In this document: positions 9,130 to 16,274 of the stretch, piece after piece | Layout of the letters: every line of letters begins with the position of its first letter | Numbering within the stretch: the first letter of the stretch is position 1 | Source of the DNA: a virus | IMG/VR virus record: IMGVR_UViG_3300021962_007611 | Coordinates: 1 to 64,000 of that record | DNA length: 64,000 nucleotides | Direction: 5' to 3' (one strand) | Notes under the pieces: model-generated | The model's input: the letters and a program-made list of their open reading frames with translations, nothing else | Database searches by the model: none | Told to the model about the DNA's origin: nothing | Translations under genes and position numbers: made by a program

Positions 9130-9713
9130 TGTTGTCCCTGGCTATTGGCAACGGTGAAAGTCGTTCCGGTATCGATCTTGATAAAATCCCCAAAGACATA
9201 ACTGTAGGCTGTAATGCTGTGATCAGAGACTTTGCTGTTGATCATCTCGTCTGCGTTGATCGTAGGATGGTCAGAGAAGCTCTTAACTATTTCGATCAAC
9301 CCATATATACACGACCTGACTGGATAAAAGAGTTTAAACAACATCCTAGAGTAAAACTAGTTCCCGATCTTCCATACGCAGGCAACACTAGAGCAGACGA
9401 TCCTTTTCATTGGGGCAGTGGTCCTTATGCTGTTCTTCTAGCAGCTTCGATCTCCGATACCGTGAGTTTAATCGGTTTTGATCTTTGGAGCAAGGATCAG
9501 CACATCAATAATCTCTATAAAGGCACTGACAATTATAATCATGCCGATCACAGAGCTATAGATCCAAAATACTGGATACATCAGATTTCTATTGTGTTTA
9601 AACATCATCCAGATAAGTACTTCATAGTTTACAATGAGAAGGATTGGAAAATTCCTGATCAATGGCATTTGGCTAATGTTTCTTTTAAAGATCTTGACTT
9701 GTTACGTCAATGA
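9129..9713 (+). CDS. Rossmann-like protein, possibly DUF115/sialyltransferase-like (194 aa)
   Basis: The ATG overlaps the stop of the fibre gene. Near the N terminus is a GNGESR motif followed by VGCNAVIRDFAVDHLVCVD, and later WGSGPYAVLLAASISDTVSL ending in IGFD. This pattern recalls the MptE/DUF115 and GT42-like nucleotide-sugar folds (recalled, unverified). It stands beside other glycosyltransferase-like genes. Cytosolic, no membrane segment. The glycosylation role is inference. Confidence 0.55.
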   Translation: MLSLAIGNGESRSGIDLDKIPKDITVGCNAVIRDFAVDHLVCVDRRMVREALNYFDQPIYTRPDWIKEFKQHPRVKLVPDLPYAGNTRADDPFHWGSGPYAVLLAASISDTVSLIGFDLWSKDQHINNLYKGTDNYNHADHRAIDPKYWIHQISIVFKHHPDKYFIVYNEKDWKIPDQWHLANVSFKDLDLLRQ

Positions 9714-9811
9714 TAGTAAACTAATCAAATAGTGGTCTTCAATGGCATTCATCCCACTCTAAATATTCTGCATGTCATCAAACTTGCTCATTTTTCATAA
9801 GGAGACTAGAG

Positions 9812-10345
9812 ATGGCAAAATATCTTTCAACAAAAACATACGGCAACGACAGAGGTCTTAGTTGCTGTTTCAGACAATGGCGTGCCACACATAGCCATTG
9901 CTCACTACTACACGGCTACTCAATTGGCATCAAACTTGTGTTCGAATGCGACACACTTGATGAAAAAAATTGGGGAATGGATTTCGGTGGATTAAAAGAT
10001 TTCAAAGCATGGGCAGACCATATGTTTGATCACACTACTATAATCGCACAAGACGATCCGCTGTTAGACCGATTCAAAGAAATGGCTGGTTGGAGCAGTG
10101 ATTCGGAACACGATGGTAATCCAGAACGTGTACAAATCGAACCTTTCCGTCGCAAAGGTGTTTGTGATCTACGCATCGTAGAAGGTGTAGGCTGTGAACT
10201 ATTTGCTAAGATGTGCTATGACAAAATGGATTGGCTATTGAAGAATGGCAACCATCGCTATCCTCTTAACCCAACAGTCCGCATCAGAAGTGTAGAGGTG
10301 TTCGAACACGCAGGTAATTCTGCGACCTATGAAGGCGATGCGTAA
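9812..10345 (+). CDS. queD: QueD-like 6-carboxy-tetrahydropterin synthase (177 aa)
   Basis: QueD converts 7,8-dihydroneopterin triphosphate to 6-carboxy-5,6,7,8-tetrahydropterin, an early step to preQ0. The zinc/catalytic region is SHCSLLHGYSIGI (about residues 28-40): H29, C30 and H34 are seen, while the usual HGH is HGY. MDFGGLKDFKAW and FDHTTI are family hallmarks. AAGGAG precedes ATG. A weak late-like TCTAAATA lies at 9758. With FolE (59660) and DpdA (54632) it fits a DNA 7-deazaguanine modification pathway. Confidence 0.88.
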   Translation: MAKYLSTKTYGNDRGLSCCFRQWRATHSHCSLLHGYSIGIKLVFECDTLDEKNWGMDFGGLKDFKAWADHMFDHTTIIAQDDPLLDRFKEMAGWSSDSEHDGNPERVQIEPFRRKGVCDLRIVEGVGCELFAKMCYDKMDWLLKNGNHRYPLNPTVRIRSVEVFEHAGNSATYEGDA

Positions 10346-10496
10346 ACTATGGCATATATGGGCTAAGGCCCTAGGCGAAAAGGCAGGTGCTACCAAGCAG
10401 GAAGCTGATATGGTGGCGCTTGTTCGCACATTCATTGTCCTTTCTTATTTGATCACAAACTGTTTTATTATCGCAGGTGTAATAAGGCACTGGTAA
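10329..10496 (+). CDS. Small single-pass membrane protein (55 aa)
   Basis: A short frame between queD and the glycosyltransferase. The ATG at 10329 overlaps the end of queD (an alternative ATG is at 10338), and the stop overlaps the next ATG (TAATG). The C-terminal half is hydrophobic (FIVLSYLITNCFIIAGVIRHW, about residues 35-55), giving one membrane helix; the N-terminal half is amphipathic (LWHIWAKALGEKAG). It resembles a short membrane protein seen in T4-like marine phages (recalled). Function unknown. Confidence 0.7.
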   Translation: MKAMRKLWHIWAKALGEKAGATKQEADMVALVRTFIVLSYLITNCFIIAGVIRHW

Positions 10497-11191
10497 TGTT
10501 AAATGTTATCTGTTTAAAACACGGTACCAAATACGGTCCAGAATATGTAAACAAATTGTACAATATGGTACAGAGACACCTGCATGTTCCGTATCGTTTT
10601 GTTTGTTTTACAGATGACATCACTGACATAAATCCAAGCATCGAAACAAGGTTACTTCCCCTGTCTACTATATCAGGTTGGTGGTGGAAACCTTATGTTT
10701 TTAAACAAGACCATTTTCCCTACGGTGACACTAATCTTTTTCTAGATCTTGATACAGTCATCGTAAAAAACTTCACACAACTGATAGAATATCTTCCAGG
10801 AAAATTTCTAGGACTTAGAGACGTTGGCCGAGTATTCAGGCCTGATTATCAAAAATTAGGCAGTGCTGTCATGCGTTGGCAAGCGGGCCAATTTTCTGAT
10901 ATTTGGACAGACATGGAAAAGAATCCAGGAATCATGAGAAAGTTTCATGGAGACCAAGATTGGATATGGCACCTACATAAGAACAATATTACGTTTTTTC
11001 CGGATGCGTGGATTAGAAGTTATAAGTGGGAAATTAGATCTAGAGACGAAATACAAGGTCTAGGGCAACGTGCGAGATTTATGTCTGTTAGAAATCCTGT
11101 AGTTCCCACCGATTGTTGTATTTTGGCCTTCCACGGTCATCCAAGAGTTGATCAGGTTCAAGATCCTATTATTTTAGATAATTGGCAATAA
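10496..11191 (+). CDS. GT-A family glycosyltransferase (231 aa)
   Basis: The motif NLFLDLDTVIVKN (about residues 80-92) holds the Asp-x-Asp metal/nucleotide-sugar site of GT8/glycogenin-type enzymes. The N-terminal VICLKHGTKYGPEYVNKLY and FVCFTDD strands match the same fold. A later HGDQDWIW and FHGHP are typical of the acceptor half. The substrate cannot be read from the sequence. Coupled to the small membrane protein upstream. Converges with the reverse gene, overlapping by 23 bases. Confidence 0.8.
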   Translation: MLNVICLKHGTKYGPEYVNKLYNMVQRHLHVPYRFVCFTDDITDINPSIETRLLPLSTISGWWWKPYVFKQDHFPYGDTNLFLDLDTVIVKNFTQLIEYLPGKFLGLRDVGRVFRPDYQKLGSAVMRWQAGQFSDIWTDMEKNPGIMRKFHGDQDWIWHLHKNNITFFPDAWIRSYKWEIRSRDEIQGLGQRARFMSVRNPVVPTDCCILAFHGHPRVDQVQDPIILDNWQ

Positions 11192-11978
11192 GTCTCTGAG
11201 GGACTCCCTGTTCCATTTCTTTCTGTGTCCATTCTGTCCAACAAAGATCGTTAAACCACTGCTGACGATTTGGCCTGATCGGTTCTTCAATAAATTTTAA
11301 ATCCGTATTAGCCACTGGGGCTGCAAGGCTATTAGCTGCTACGAAAGAAGGAACACCTTTGATCACTGCCTGGATTCCGGGATTAGAATTCCATGTCACT
11401 ACGGCCCAAGATCTTTTTATCTCTGTTAAAAAGTCACCGTTACTAAGAGCGATAGGACTGCGTAGTCTTACAGGGCATCGAGGATGAGGACGAAACACTA
11501 TAGGACGATCTGTATATTTTTTCAATTCATTAATTGTCTGTTCTAGCCAAACATTCATAGGAGGATTGGATTCCCATTGATGACTTTTTTCATGTTGACC
11601 GCATATTAGAACCTGCTGTCCACTCATAGTCCAATCATCTAATGACAGCCCTAGATCTTTGGCACGTTGATCATCGTTGTTTGCTTGATTAAAGTATGAA
11701 CCAAGATTGATACCGTTGATTCCGATCTTCCAAGTTTTGTCTCTGATTAGATTCCCGATTTCTAATACAACAACTGGTTTTCCTAAATTCCTATATCTAT
11801 CCCAGATAGTTTTGTTTTCTCTCATTCGGCCGTTCCACAATACACTCCAGATTACCGCAACGTCACCATTATTGTGTTTACCAATTTCATGACCGGCCTT
11901 TACTAATCCCAATCTAAAACTTTCGAAGATTGGAGGACTATTTAGAGCACCATACTGTGGATATAAATCAAAAATCAT
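11169..11978 (-). CDS. Polysaccharide-biosynthesis-like/GT-B-like protein (269 aa)
   Basis: The motif RPIVFRPHPRCP with downstream VVTWNSNPGIQAVIKGVPSF resembles the nucleotide-sugar half of KpsS/capsule-type and other GT-B glycosyltransferases. The start at ATG 11978 (MIFDLYPQYG) is chosen because the longer frame to 12044 would overlap the divergent gene and its promoter. It lies opposite to its neighbours and converges on the GT-A gene. A role in glycan or base modification is possible but unproven. Confidence 0.65.
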   Translation of the reverse strand: MIFDLYPQYGALNSPPIFESFRLGLVKAGHEIGKHNNGDVAVIWSVLWNGRMRENKTIWDRYRNLGKPVVVLEIGNLIRDKTWKIGINGINLGSYFNQANNDDQRAKDLGLSLDDWTMSGQQVLICGQHEKSHQWESNPPMNVWLEQTINELKKYTDRPIVFRPHPRCPVRLRSPIALSNGDFLTEIKRSWAVVTWNSNPGIQAVIKGVPSFVAANSLAAPVANTDLKFIEEPIRPNRQQWFNDLCWTEWTQKEMEQGVPQRLIANYLK

Positions 11979-11988
11979 ACAGTATATA

Positions 11989-12017
11989 TTGACTTTTAGA
12001 TCTACTGACTGTATAAT
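11989..12017 (+). promoter_or_regulatory. Strong sigma70 promoter
   Basis: TTGACT (11989-11994), 17-base spacer, TATAAT (12012-12017). The predicted start (about 12024) coincides with the ATG of the next gene, so its mRNA may be leaderless. Confidence 0.8.
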
Positions 12018-12023
12018 AAGACT

Positions 12024-12326
12024 ATGACTATTACACGCGAACAACTATCCGAACTGCTACATTCAGGCGAATGCGTAGTAGAATTTACCAAAGTAAACGG
12101 TGAGGTGCGTACAATGCCTTGTACACTCAACGAATCTTTAATTCCTCTACCGCCAGCACACGTTACTAATACAGATAATCCTATTGACTTTCCTAAGCCT
12201 AAAAAAGAAAAGAAGGTTAATCTAGATGTAATGAGTGTTTGGTGCCTAGATAAAAAGGAATGGCGATCCTTCCGTATTGCCAATGTAATTTCAGCGAAAG
12301 CCAAAATTGAAGATCACGGCGCATAA
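12024..12326 (+). CDS. WYL_2/DUF2693-like Sm-fold protein (100 aa)
   Basis: The N terminus (VVEFTKVNGEVRTMPCTL, about residues 18-35) and C terminus (SVWCLDKKEWRSFRIANV, about residues 71-88) match the WYL_2 (DUF2693) family of small phage proteins with an Sm-like beta barrel, possibly nucleic-acid binding. A Lys-rich linker (PKPKKEKK) separates the halves. It is directly downstream of a strong early promoter whose predicted start coincides with the ATG. Exact role unknown. Confidence 0.75.
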   Translation: MTITREQLSELLHSGECVVEFTKVNGEVRTMPCTLNESLIPLPPAHVTNTDNPIDFPKPKKEKKVNLDVMSVWCLDKKEWRSFRIANVISAKAKIEDHGA

Positions 12327-12537
12327 AAGTCAAATTCGTACAATCAAACAAGACGATCCCCGTTTTCGTATTGTTGACAAATTCACGAGCTGTGGTAGAG
12401 CAGGATTCGAAATTTCAAAACAATGTCCACGAGAGTACGGATTAATTTTATCCGAATGTATCGATCGAGGTTGGATCCAACCTGTGGCCTATATGACAGA
12501 ACGTGAACTCCTTATTTCGGGATTATCTAATGGTTAA
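12307..12537 (+). CDS. Small hypothetical protein, TTG start (76 aa)
   Basis: It uses TTG at 12307 inside the end of the WYL_2 gene; no ATG is available in frame near the start. The product has two Cys (SCGRAGFEISKQCPREYG) and a C-terminal WIQPVAYMTERELLISG resembling a short conserved phage protein. It overlaps the UvdE start by eight bases, consistent with coupling. Function unknown. Confidence 0.6.
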   Translation: MKITAHKSQIRTIKQDDPRFRIVDKFTSCGRAGFEISKQCPREYGLILSECIDRGWIQPVAYMTERELLISGLSNG

Positions 12538-13588
12538 ACGCATCGGCTTTGCCTGTAAGTGGATCGACGGTCCTTCACAGATCGACGGCATAAAACAGAA
12601 AGATAACTGTAAACAATATAACACTGGCAGCACCACTGTGGCTTGGTTAAATAGACAGTCCAGGGATGTTGCTGAACAGAAGCTATGGGACCTAATGGTA
12701 CAAAATATAGAATCTGTTCGTAAACTTGTTTCTCTGGTAGGAGAACAAGATGAAAATCTTAGAATGGTACGACTCAGTAGCGATATCCTTCCTGTTTACA
12801 CTGAGCCAACTTGGGGCAGGTTCTGGCGGAATACCGACGTCCGATCCTATTGCGAAAGAGAATTTAAGCGAATTGGAGATTTGGCTCGTGCGATGGATGT
12901 TCGCTTGTCTTTTCATCCCGGCCAGTTTACTGTCCTTGCTAGCGATAATCCTGATATTGTAAACAGATCAATTGAGGAATTTGAGTATCATGTGGACATG
13001 GCTCGCTGGATGGGATATGGTCAAACGTTTCAAGACTTTAAAATCAATGTTCACATCGCAGGTCGACAAGGCCCCAATGGAATACGTTCTGCGTTGGCTA
13101 GGATGACGCCCGAAGCACGTAATACACTAACCATCGAAAATGACGAAATGACCTGGGGTATTGAAGACAGTCTTGAACTAGTCAACGACTGTGCCCTAGT
13201 CCTAGACATCCATCATCACTGGATTAAAACTGGAGAATATATTGAAGCATCTGACGACCGTGTTAAAAGGATTATTGATAGTTGGCGTGGTGTTAGGCCT
13301 GTGTTACATTATAGTGTTTCACGGGAAGACATTGTTATTGACCATGCCACAGACACCCTTCCCTCCCTTGATACGCTAATGGATCAAGGGCATAAAAAAG
13401 CAAAACTCAGAGCACACTCAAATTTCTACTGGAATACAGCAGCGAATGAATGGGCACTGAGTTTTAGGGAACAGTTCGATATTATGTGCGAAAGCAAAGC
13501 TAAAAATCTAGCATCGTTCGCACTCTACGAACAGGCAAAGAAGATTACTTTGCCTTTGGCTTGCGACCGCGGCCTGATGCTTTCTTAA
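12530..13588 (+). CDS. uvsE: UV damage endonuclease UvdE/UvsE (352 aa)
   Basis: UvdE is a TIM-barrel metallo-endonuclease that nicks 5' to UV photoproducts and some other lesions. Hallmarks: IGFACKW at residues 5-11, RLSFHPGQFTVLAS at 125-138, NVHIAG (H175), ENDE at 203-206 and LDIHHHW near 225-231, all contributing metal ligands in the family. The start at ATG 12530 matches the family N terminus. Length is normal. The 3' end overlaps the reverse EF-hand gene by 44 bases. Provides repair of sunlight damage in phage DNA. Confidence 0.92.
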   Translation: MVKRIGFACKWIDGPSQIDGIKQKDNCKQYNTGSTTVAWLNRQSRDVAEQKLWDLMVQNIESVRKLVSLVGEQDENLRMVRLSSDILPVYTEPTWGRFWRNTDVRSYCEREFKRIGDLARAMDVRLSFHPGQFTVLASDNPDIVNRSIEEFEYHVDMARWMGYGQTFQDFKINVHIAGRQGPNGIRSALARMTPEARNTLTIENDEMTWGIEDSLELVNDCALVLDIHHHWIKTGEYIEASDDRVKRIIDSWRGVRPVLHYSVSREDIVIDHATDTLPSLDTLMDQGHKKAKLRAHSNFYWNTAANEWALSFREQFDIMCESKAKNLASFALYEQAKKITLPLACDRGLMLS

Positions 13589-13853
13589 CAGTTTCTTTAG
13601 CTTTGGCGGTTGTCTTTTTGGCAACTGCCTTGGCTTTTTCTGTTACGACTTTAACATCTGCGGCATCTACTTTACCGTCTTTGTTTACGTCAGCAGCAGA
13701 TTTAACACCTTCTACTACGTGTTGGACAGCGGCTTTAGCGTCAGCAGCATCTACTTTACCATCATTGTTTACATCCAAACTCTTAGAGTTACGACCGTAA
13801 TAAATGAAAGCACCTAATGCTACTACAACTACTGCGAAAAGTACGATTTCCAT
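13545..13853 (-). CDS. Membrane-anchored dockerin/EF-hand protein with Lys-rich tail (102 aa)
   Basis: Residues 3-20 form a hydrophobic N-terminal anchor. Two near-identical calcium-loop motifs follow, DVNNDGKVDAAD (27-38) and DVNKDGKVDAAD (55-66), the type found in dockerins. The tail (about 73-102) is Ala/Lys-rich like histone H1 and ends in GRGRKPK, close to an AT-hook. AGGAGG precedes ATG and a late-like TGTAAATA lies upstream. No cohesin partner is seen. The combination is unusual; function unknown. Confidence 0.8.
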   Translation of the reverse strand: MEIVLFAVVVVALGAFIYYGRNSKSLDVNNDGKVDAADAKAAVQHVVEGVKSAADVNKDGKVDAADVKVVTEKAKAVAKKTTAKAKETVKKASGRGRKPKAK

Positions 13854-13873
13854 GGATAAATCCTCCTGTGGTT

Positions 13874-13881
13874 TATTTACA
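13874..13881 (-). promoter_or_regulatory. Probable late promoter (reverse)
   Basis: Reverse-strand TGTAAATA, one base from the T4 late consensus, about 20 bases upstream of the EF-hand gene start. It abuts the forward late motif at 13881. Confidence 0.5.
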
Positions 13882-13888
13882 ATAAATA
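13881..13888 (+). promoter_or_regulatory. Probable late promoter for the SOD-iscU-iscA cassette
   Basis: AATAAATAC, the same variant found before other late genes here. It lies just upstream of the SOD ATG at 13894, giving a very short leader. Confidence 0.55.
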
Positions 13889-13893
13889 CAGAT

Positions 13894-14460
13894 ATGACAC
13901 TACATTTTTTGAAATATTTGACTGAAAACTCGGATAGAAGAGAAGTCCATCAACTTAAATTGAGTTTTGAGAAAACAGAACTAGACCCTGTCATGAGTGA
14001 AGCTACTCTAAAATATCACTACGACGGACTTGCTTCTAAATATTTTGATCGATATAACAAGGGAGAAGGAGACCCAGATTTTAATTATGGAGGTGCTATG
14101 CTTCATAATATATTTTTCGGAAATCTTACCCCACCAAGAGCAGCAAATAAACCCACGGGGATCAGTAACGAAATCATAGAGAAAAAATACGATTCTTTTG
14201 ATAAGTTCAAAGAAGCAGTTGAAAAAGAATTTATGGCAGCACAGGGGTCTAATTGGATCTATATGGACTCAACTGGTACGTTACATACTATTCATAATCA
14301 CGAGTATAAAAGAACTATGAAAATAGCATTGTTGATCGATGCTTGGGAACATGCCTGGGCGTTAGATTATCAGCAAGACAAAGCAAAATATCTCTCAAAT
14401 ATTTGGAGAATTATTAATTGGGATGTAGTAAACGATCGTTTAACCACAGCAGGAGATTAA
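13894..14460 (+). CDS. sod: Fe/Mn-type superoxide dismutase (188 aa)
   Basis: Family signature IDAWEHAWALDYQ plus YLSNIWRIINWDVVNDR. All four metal ligands can be placed: H42 (LKYHYDGL), H71 (AMLHNIFFG), D149 and H153. The frame extends to 13804, but ATG 13894 is chosen because the extension overlaps the divergent gene and both promoters; a short non-family N terminus remains. The product would convert superoxide to peroxide and oxygen. It is followed one base later by iscU, suggesting joint protection and supply of Fe-S clusters. Confidence 0.88.
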   Translation: MTLHFLKYLTENSDRREVHQLKLSFEKTELDPVMSEATLKYHYDGLASKYFDRYNKGEGDPDFNYGGAMLHNIFFGNLTPPRAANKPTGISNEIIEKKYDSFDKFKEAVEKEFMAAQGSNWIYMDSTGTLHTIHNHEYKRTMKIALLIDAWEHAWALDYQQDKAKYLSNIWRIINWDVVNDRLTTAGD

Positions 14461-14461
14461 A

Positions 14462-14854
14462 ATGGCATATAGTGACAAAGTAATCGATCACTATGAAAAT
14501 CCACGTAACGTTGGCAGTTTCTCTAAAGATGAGCCCGGAGTAGGCACAGGAATGGTCGGTGCTCCTGCCTGCGGCGATGTTATGAAATTACAGATAAAGG
14601 TAGATGATGATACAGGTATTATTACAGATGCAAAATTTAAAACGTATGGCTGTGGATCGGCTATCGCGAGTTCGAGCCTTGTCACAGAGTGGCTTAAAGG
14701 CAAAACACTCGACGAAGCCGGAACAATCAAAAACTCCGAAATTGCCACAGAACTAGCCCTGCCACCAGTTAAGATACATTGTTCAATACTAGCAGAAGAC
14801 GCTATCAAAGCGGCTGTAAAGGACTATAAAGAAAAGTATGATACAACTAACTGA
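14462..14854 (+). CDS. iscU: IscU Fe-S cluster scaffold (130 aa)
   Basis: IscU assembles [2Fe-2S] clusters from IscS-derived sulfur. All ligands are present: C37 and D39 in APACGD, C64 in GCGSAIASSS, H106 and C107 in KIHCSILAEDAI. LPPVK (100-104), the peptide recognised by the HscA chaperone, is retained exactly. Length is normal for the family. It sits between SOD and IscA, overlapping iscA by 17 bases. No IscS, HscA or HscB is in the window, so it presumably works with host partners (inference). Confidence 0.95.
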   Translation: MAYSDKVIDHYENPRNVGSFSKDEPGVGTGMVGAPACGDVMKLQIKVDDDTGIITDAKFKTYGCGSAIASSSLVTEWLKGKTLDEAGTIKNSEIATELALPPVKIHCSILAEDAIKAAVKDYKEKYDTTN

Positions 14855-15167
14855 ACTAGCAGCTTCTAAAGTAAAAGAAGCGATCGAAAAACGTGGCAAA
14901 GGCCTAGGCATAAAGTTAGGTGTAAAAACCACAGGTTGTTCTGGTTTGAGCTATGTGCTAGAATATGTTGATATAGAACAGGGTAAAGAACACTGTATCG
15001 AGCATCATGATGTAAATGGTGTTCGCATATACATGGATCCAAAGCATAGACCATATCTTTACGGCCTAACTATGGATTGGATTAAGAAAGGCTTAAACGA
15101 AGGATTTGATTTTATCAACCCTAATGAGCGAGATCGCTGCGGGTGCGGCGAGTCGTTTAGGGTCTAA
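14838..15167 (+). CDS. iscA: IscA-type Fe-S carrier (109 aa)
   Basis: HesB/IscA family: TGCSGLSY holds C34, and CGCGESF near the C terminus holds C101 and C103, the three cluster-binding cysteines. Length and spacing match IscA/ErpA. It overlaps iscU upstream and a GC-rich structured segment downstream. With IscU it forms a two-gene Fe-S assembly unit behind a late-type promoter. Confidence 0.93.
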   Translation: MIQLTELAASKVKEAIEKRGKGLGIKLGVKTTGCSGLSYVLEYVDIEQGKEHCIEHHDVNGVRIYMDPKHRPYLYGLTMDWIKKGLNEGFDFINPNERDRCGCGESFRV

Positions 15168-15261
15168 AACACCTACCTTAGGACGTTATCGTTACATAGG
15201 TGTGCCCGGCTGCTGGGCAGGTCGTTATGGGAGTCGTGCCCCGGAATGGCGACCTAAGTGA
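15124..15261 (+). CDS. Possible small protein overlapping a structured RNA (45 aa, doubtful)
   Basis: An ATG frame inside the end of iscA runs to a TGA at 15259-15261. The product is rich in Gly, Arg and Trp (GVPGCWAGRYGSRAPEWRPK). The same segment folds into several stems, so the open frame may be incidental. No ribosome-binding site is evident. Confidence 0.25.
   Translation: MSEIAAGAASRLGSKTPTLGRYRYIGVPGCWAGRYGSRAPEWRPK
15169..15258 (+). ncRNA. Candidate structured RNA between iscA and the amidotransferase gene
   Basis: Stems visible by eye: ACACCTA/TAGGTGT (15169-15175 with 15197-15203); TGCCC/GGGCA (15203-15207 with 15215-15219); AGGTCG/CGACCT (15219-15224 with 15250-15255), which contains GGG/CCC (15229-15231 with 15239-15241). 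CTTAGG (15177-15182) could also pair with CCTAAG (15253-15258), competing with the third stem. The segment is more GC-rich than its surroundings. It could be a cis-regulatory leader for the gene at 15280 or an mRNA-stability element. Confidence 0.4.
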
Positions 15262-15279
15262 GCATTTTTCTATAATCGA

Positions 15280-15918
15280 ATGCCGACAATAGCGATATTT
15301 GTACATCATCCGTTATGTGCCGTTGACTCGATCAACGGTATCATAGAAGCATTATCACCGAATTATCGATTTAAAATTTTCACCAAGCACGACATAGAGG
15401 ATACATATTTCGACGACGTAGACGTTGTCTGTTTTCCCGGAGGTTTAGGTGATAGCGACAGATTTGATGTTATTCTTAATAGGCATGCTGATACCATTCG
15501 TAATTGGGTCAAGGGCGGTGGCAGGTACCTGGGTATTTGTCTCGGTGCTTACTGGGCTAGTCATTATTATTTCGATATTCTCGCTCCGGGCACTAGTGTG
15601 GAACAATACATTAAACGCCCCAATGCCGACACAAGACGTCCTCATGCCAAAGGACAGTTGGTCAGTTGGCAAGGGCAAGTAGAAAGGATGTACTTCTATG
15701 ACGGCTGTACTATTACTGGTAATAATTTGGACATTGTGGCTACCTATAGCAACGGTGATCCTATGGCTGTTATACAGGGGAAAATTGGCTTAATTGGGTG
15801 CCACCCCGAAAGCACTAAAGTCTGGTATGACTATCACTCATGGATGCCCAAACATTGGCACCACGGAAAACATCATAAACTGCTATTAGAATTCGTAGAT
15901 GAGCTGATGCGTCGCTAG
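15280..15918 (+). CDS. Class I glutamine amidotransferase-like/BPL_N protein (212 aa)
   Basis: YLGICLGAYWAS (about residues 83-94) carries a nucleophile-elbow Cys (C87), VCFPGGLGD is the glycine-rich strand, and IGCHPEST is a late His/Glu motif. This arrangement matches the biotin-protein-ligase N-terminal-like (BPL_N) branch of the DJ-1/GATase superfamily. Substrate unknown. It follows the structured segment after iscA and may be in the same late transcript. Ends tail-to-tail with the reverse zinc-finger gene. Confidence 0.75.
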   Translation: MPTIAIFVHHPLCAVDSINGIIEALSPNYRFKIFTKHDIEDTYFDDVDVVCFPGGLGDSDRFDVILNRHADTIRNWVKGGGRYLGICLGAYWASHYYFDILAPGTSVEQYIKRPNADTRRPHAKGQLVSWQGQVERMYFYDGCTITGNNLDIVATYSNGDPMAVIQGKIGLIGCHPESTKVWYDYHSWMPKHWHHGKHHKLLLEFVDELMRR

Positions 15919-16247
15919 TATTTTCCCACAGGTAGCGTTGAACTAGCAGGCATATCCCAAATAGCTTTACGTTCTACTGCTTTTCGTTTAGCAAATCTTT
16001 TAGCATCACAGTTAGCACAGACATGAAAATAATTGTTGCTGAGTCTACGATGATCCATCTGTTTTAAATCTCTTTCAAACTTTTCATCACAGTTATCGCA
16101 ACGAAATAGTGCGACTGTTCGTTCTCTAATATAGGTATGCTCAACACCTAATTTACTGATGCGAACATATTCTGCTGATCTTGTTTCTTTCTTTAGGAAC
16201 ATACAGTTATTTACATTCGGCTTGTAGAATTTTGGGCTAAATATCAA
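15915..16247 (-). CDS. Zinc-ribbon-like hypothetical protein (110 aa)
   Basis: Two CxxC knuckles (FRCDNCDEKFE and HVCANCDAKRF, about 23 residues apart) suggest one structural zinc. The rest is basic (RFAKRKAVERK). It could be a small nucleic-acid-binding protein or an HNH-related remnant, but no HNH motif is seen. It is transcribed opposite to the flanking genes from the short gap before the giant fibre gene. Confidence 0.65.
   Translation of the reverse strand: MIFSPKFYKPNVNNCMFLKKETRSAEYVRISKLGVEHTYIRERTVALFRCDNCDEKFERDLKQMDHRRLSNNYFHVCANCDAKRFAKRKAVERKAIWDMPASSTLPVGKY
16236..16243 (+). promoter_or_regulatory. Possible late promoter for giant fibre gene
   Basis: GCTAAATA, two bases from TATAAATA, 31 bases before the ATG at 16275; an ACGGAG site lies in the leader. 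Confidence 0.4.
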
Positions 16248-16274
16248 TTATAAGGTATCCAACGGAGTCCCCTA

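Noticed and set aside
13561-13800. Forward frame opposite the EF-hand gene
   Set aside because: The reverse frame has clear calcium loops, AGGAGG and a promoter; the forward one has none.
15180-15260. tRNA-like folding of the structured segment after iscA
   Set aside because: No T-loop GTTCGANNC, no acceptor stem of seven pairs with CCA, and the stems overlap in ways that do not make a cloverleaf.
15271-15276. TATAAT just before the amidotransferase ATG
   Set aside because: No usable -35 at 16-18 bases, and the start would fall inside the coding region.
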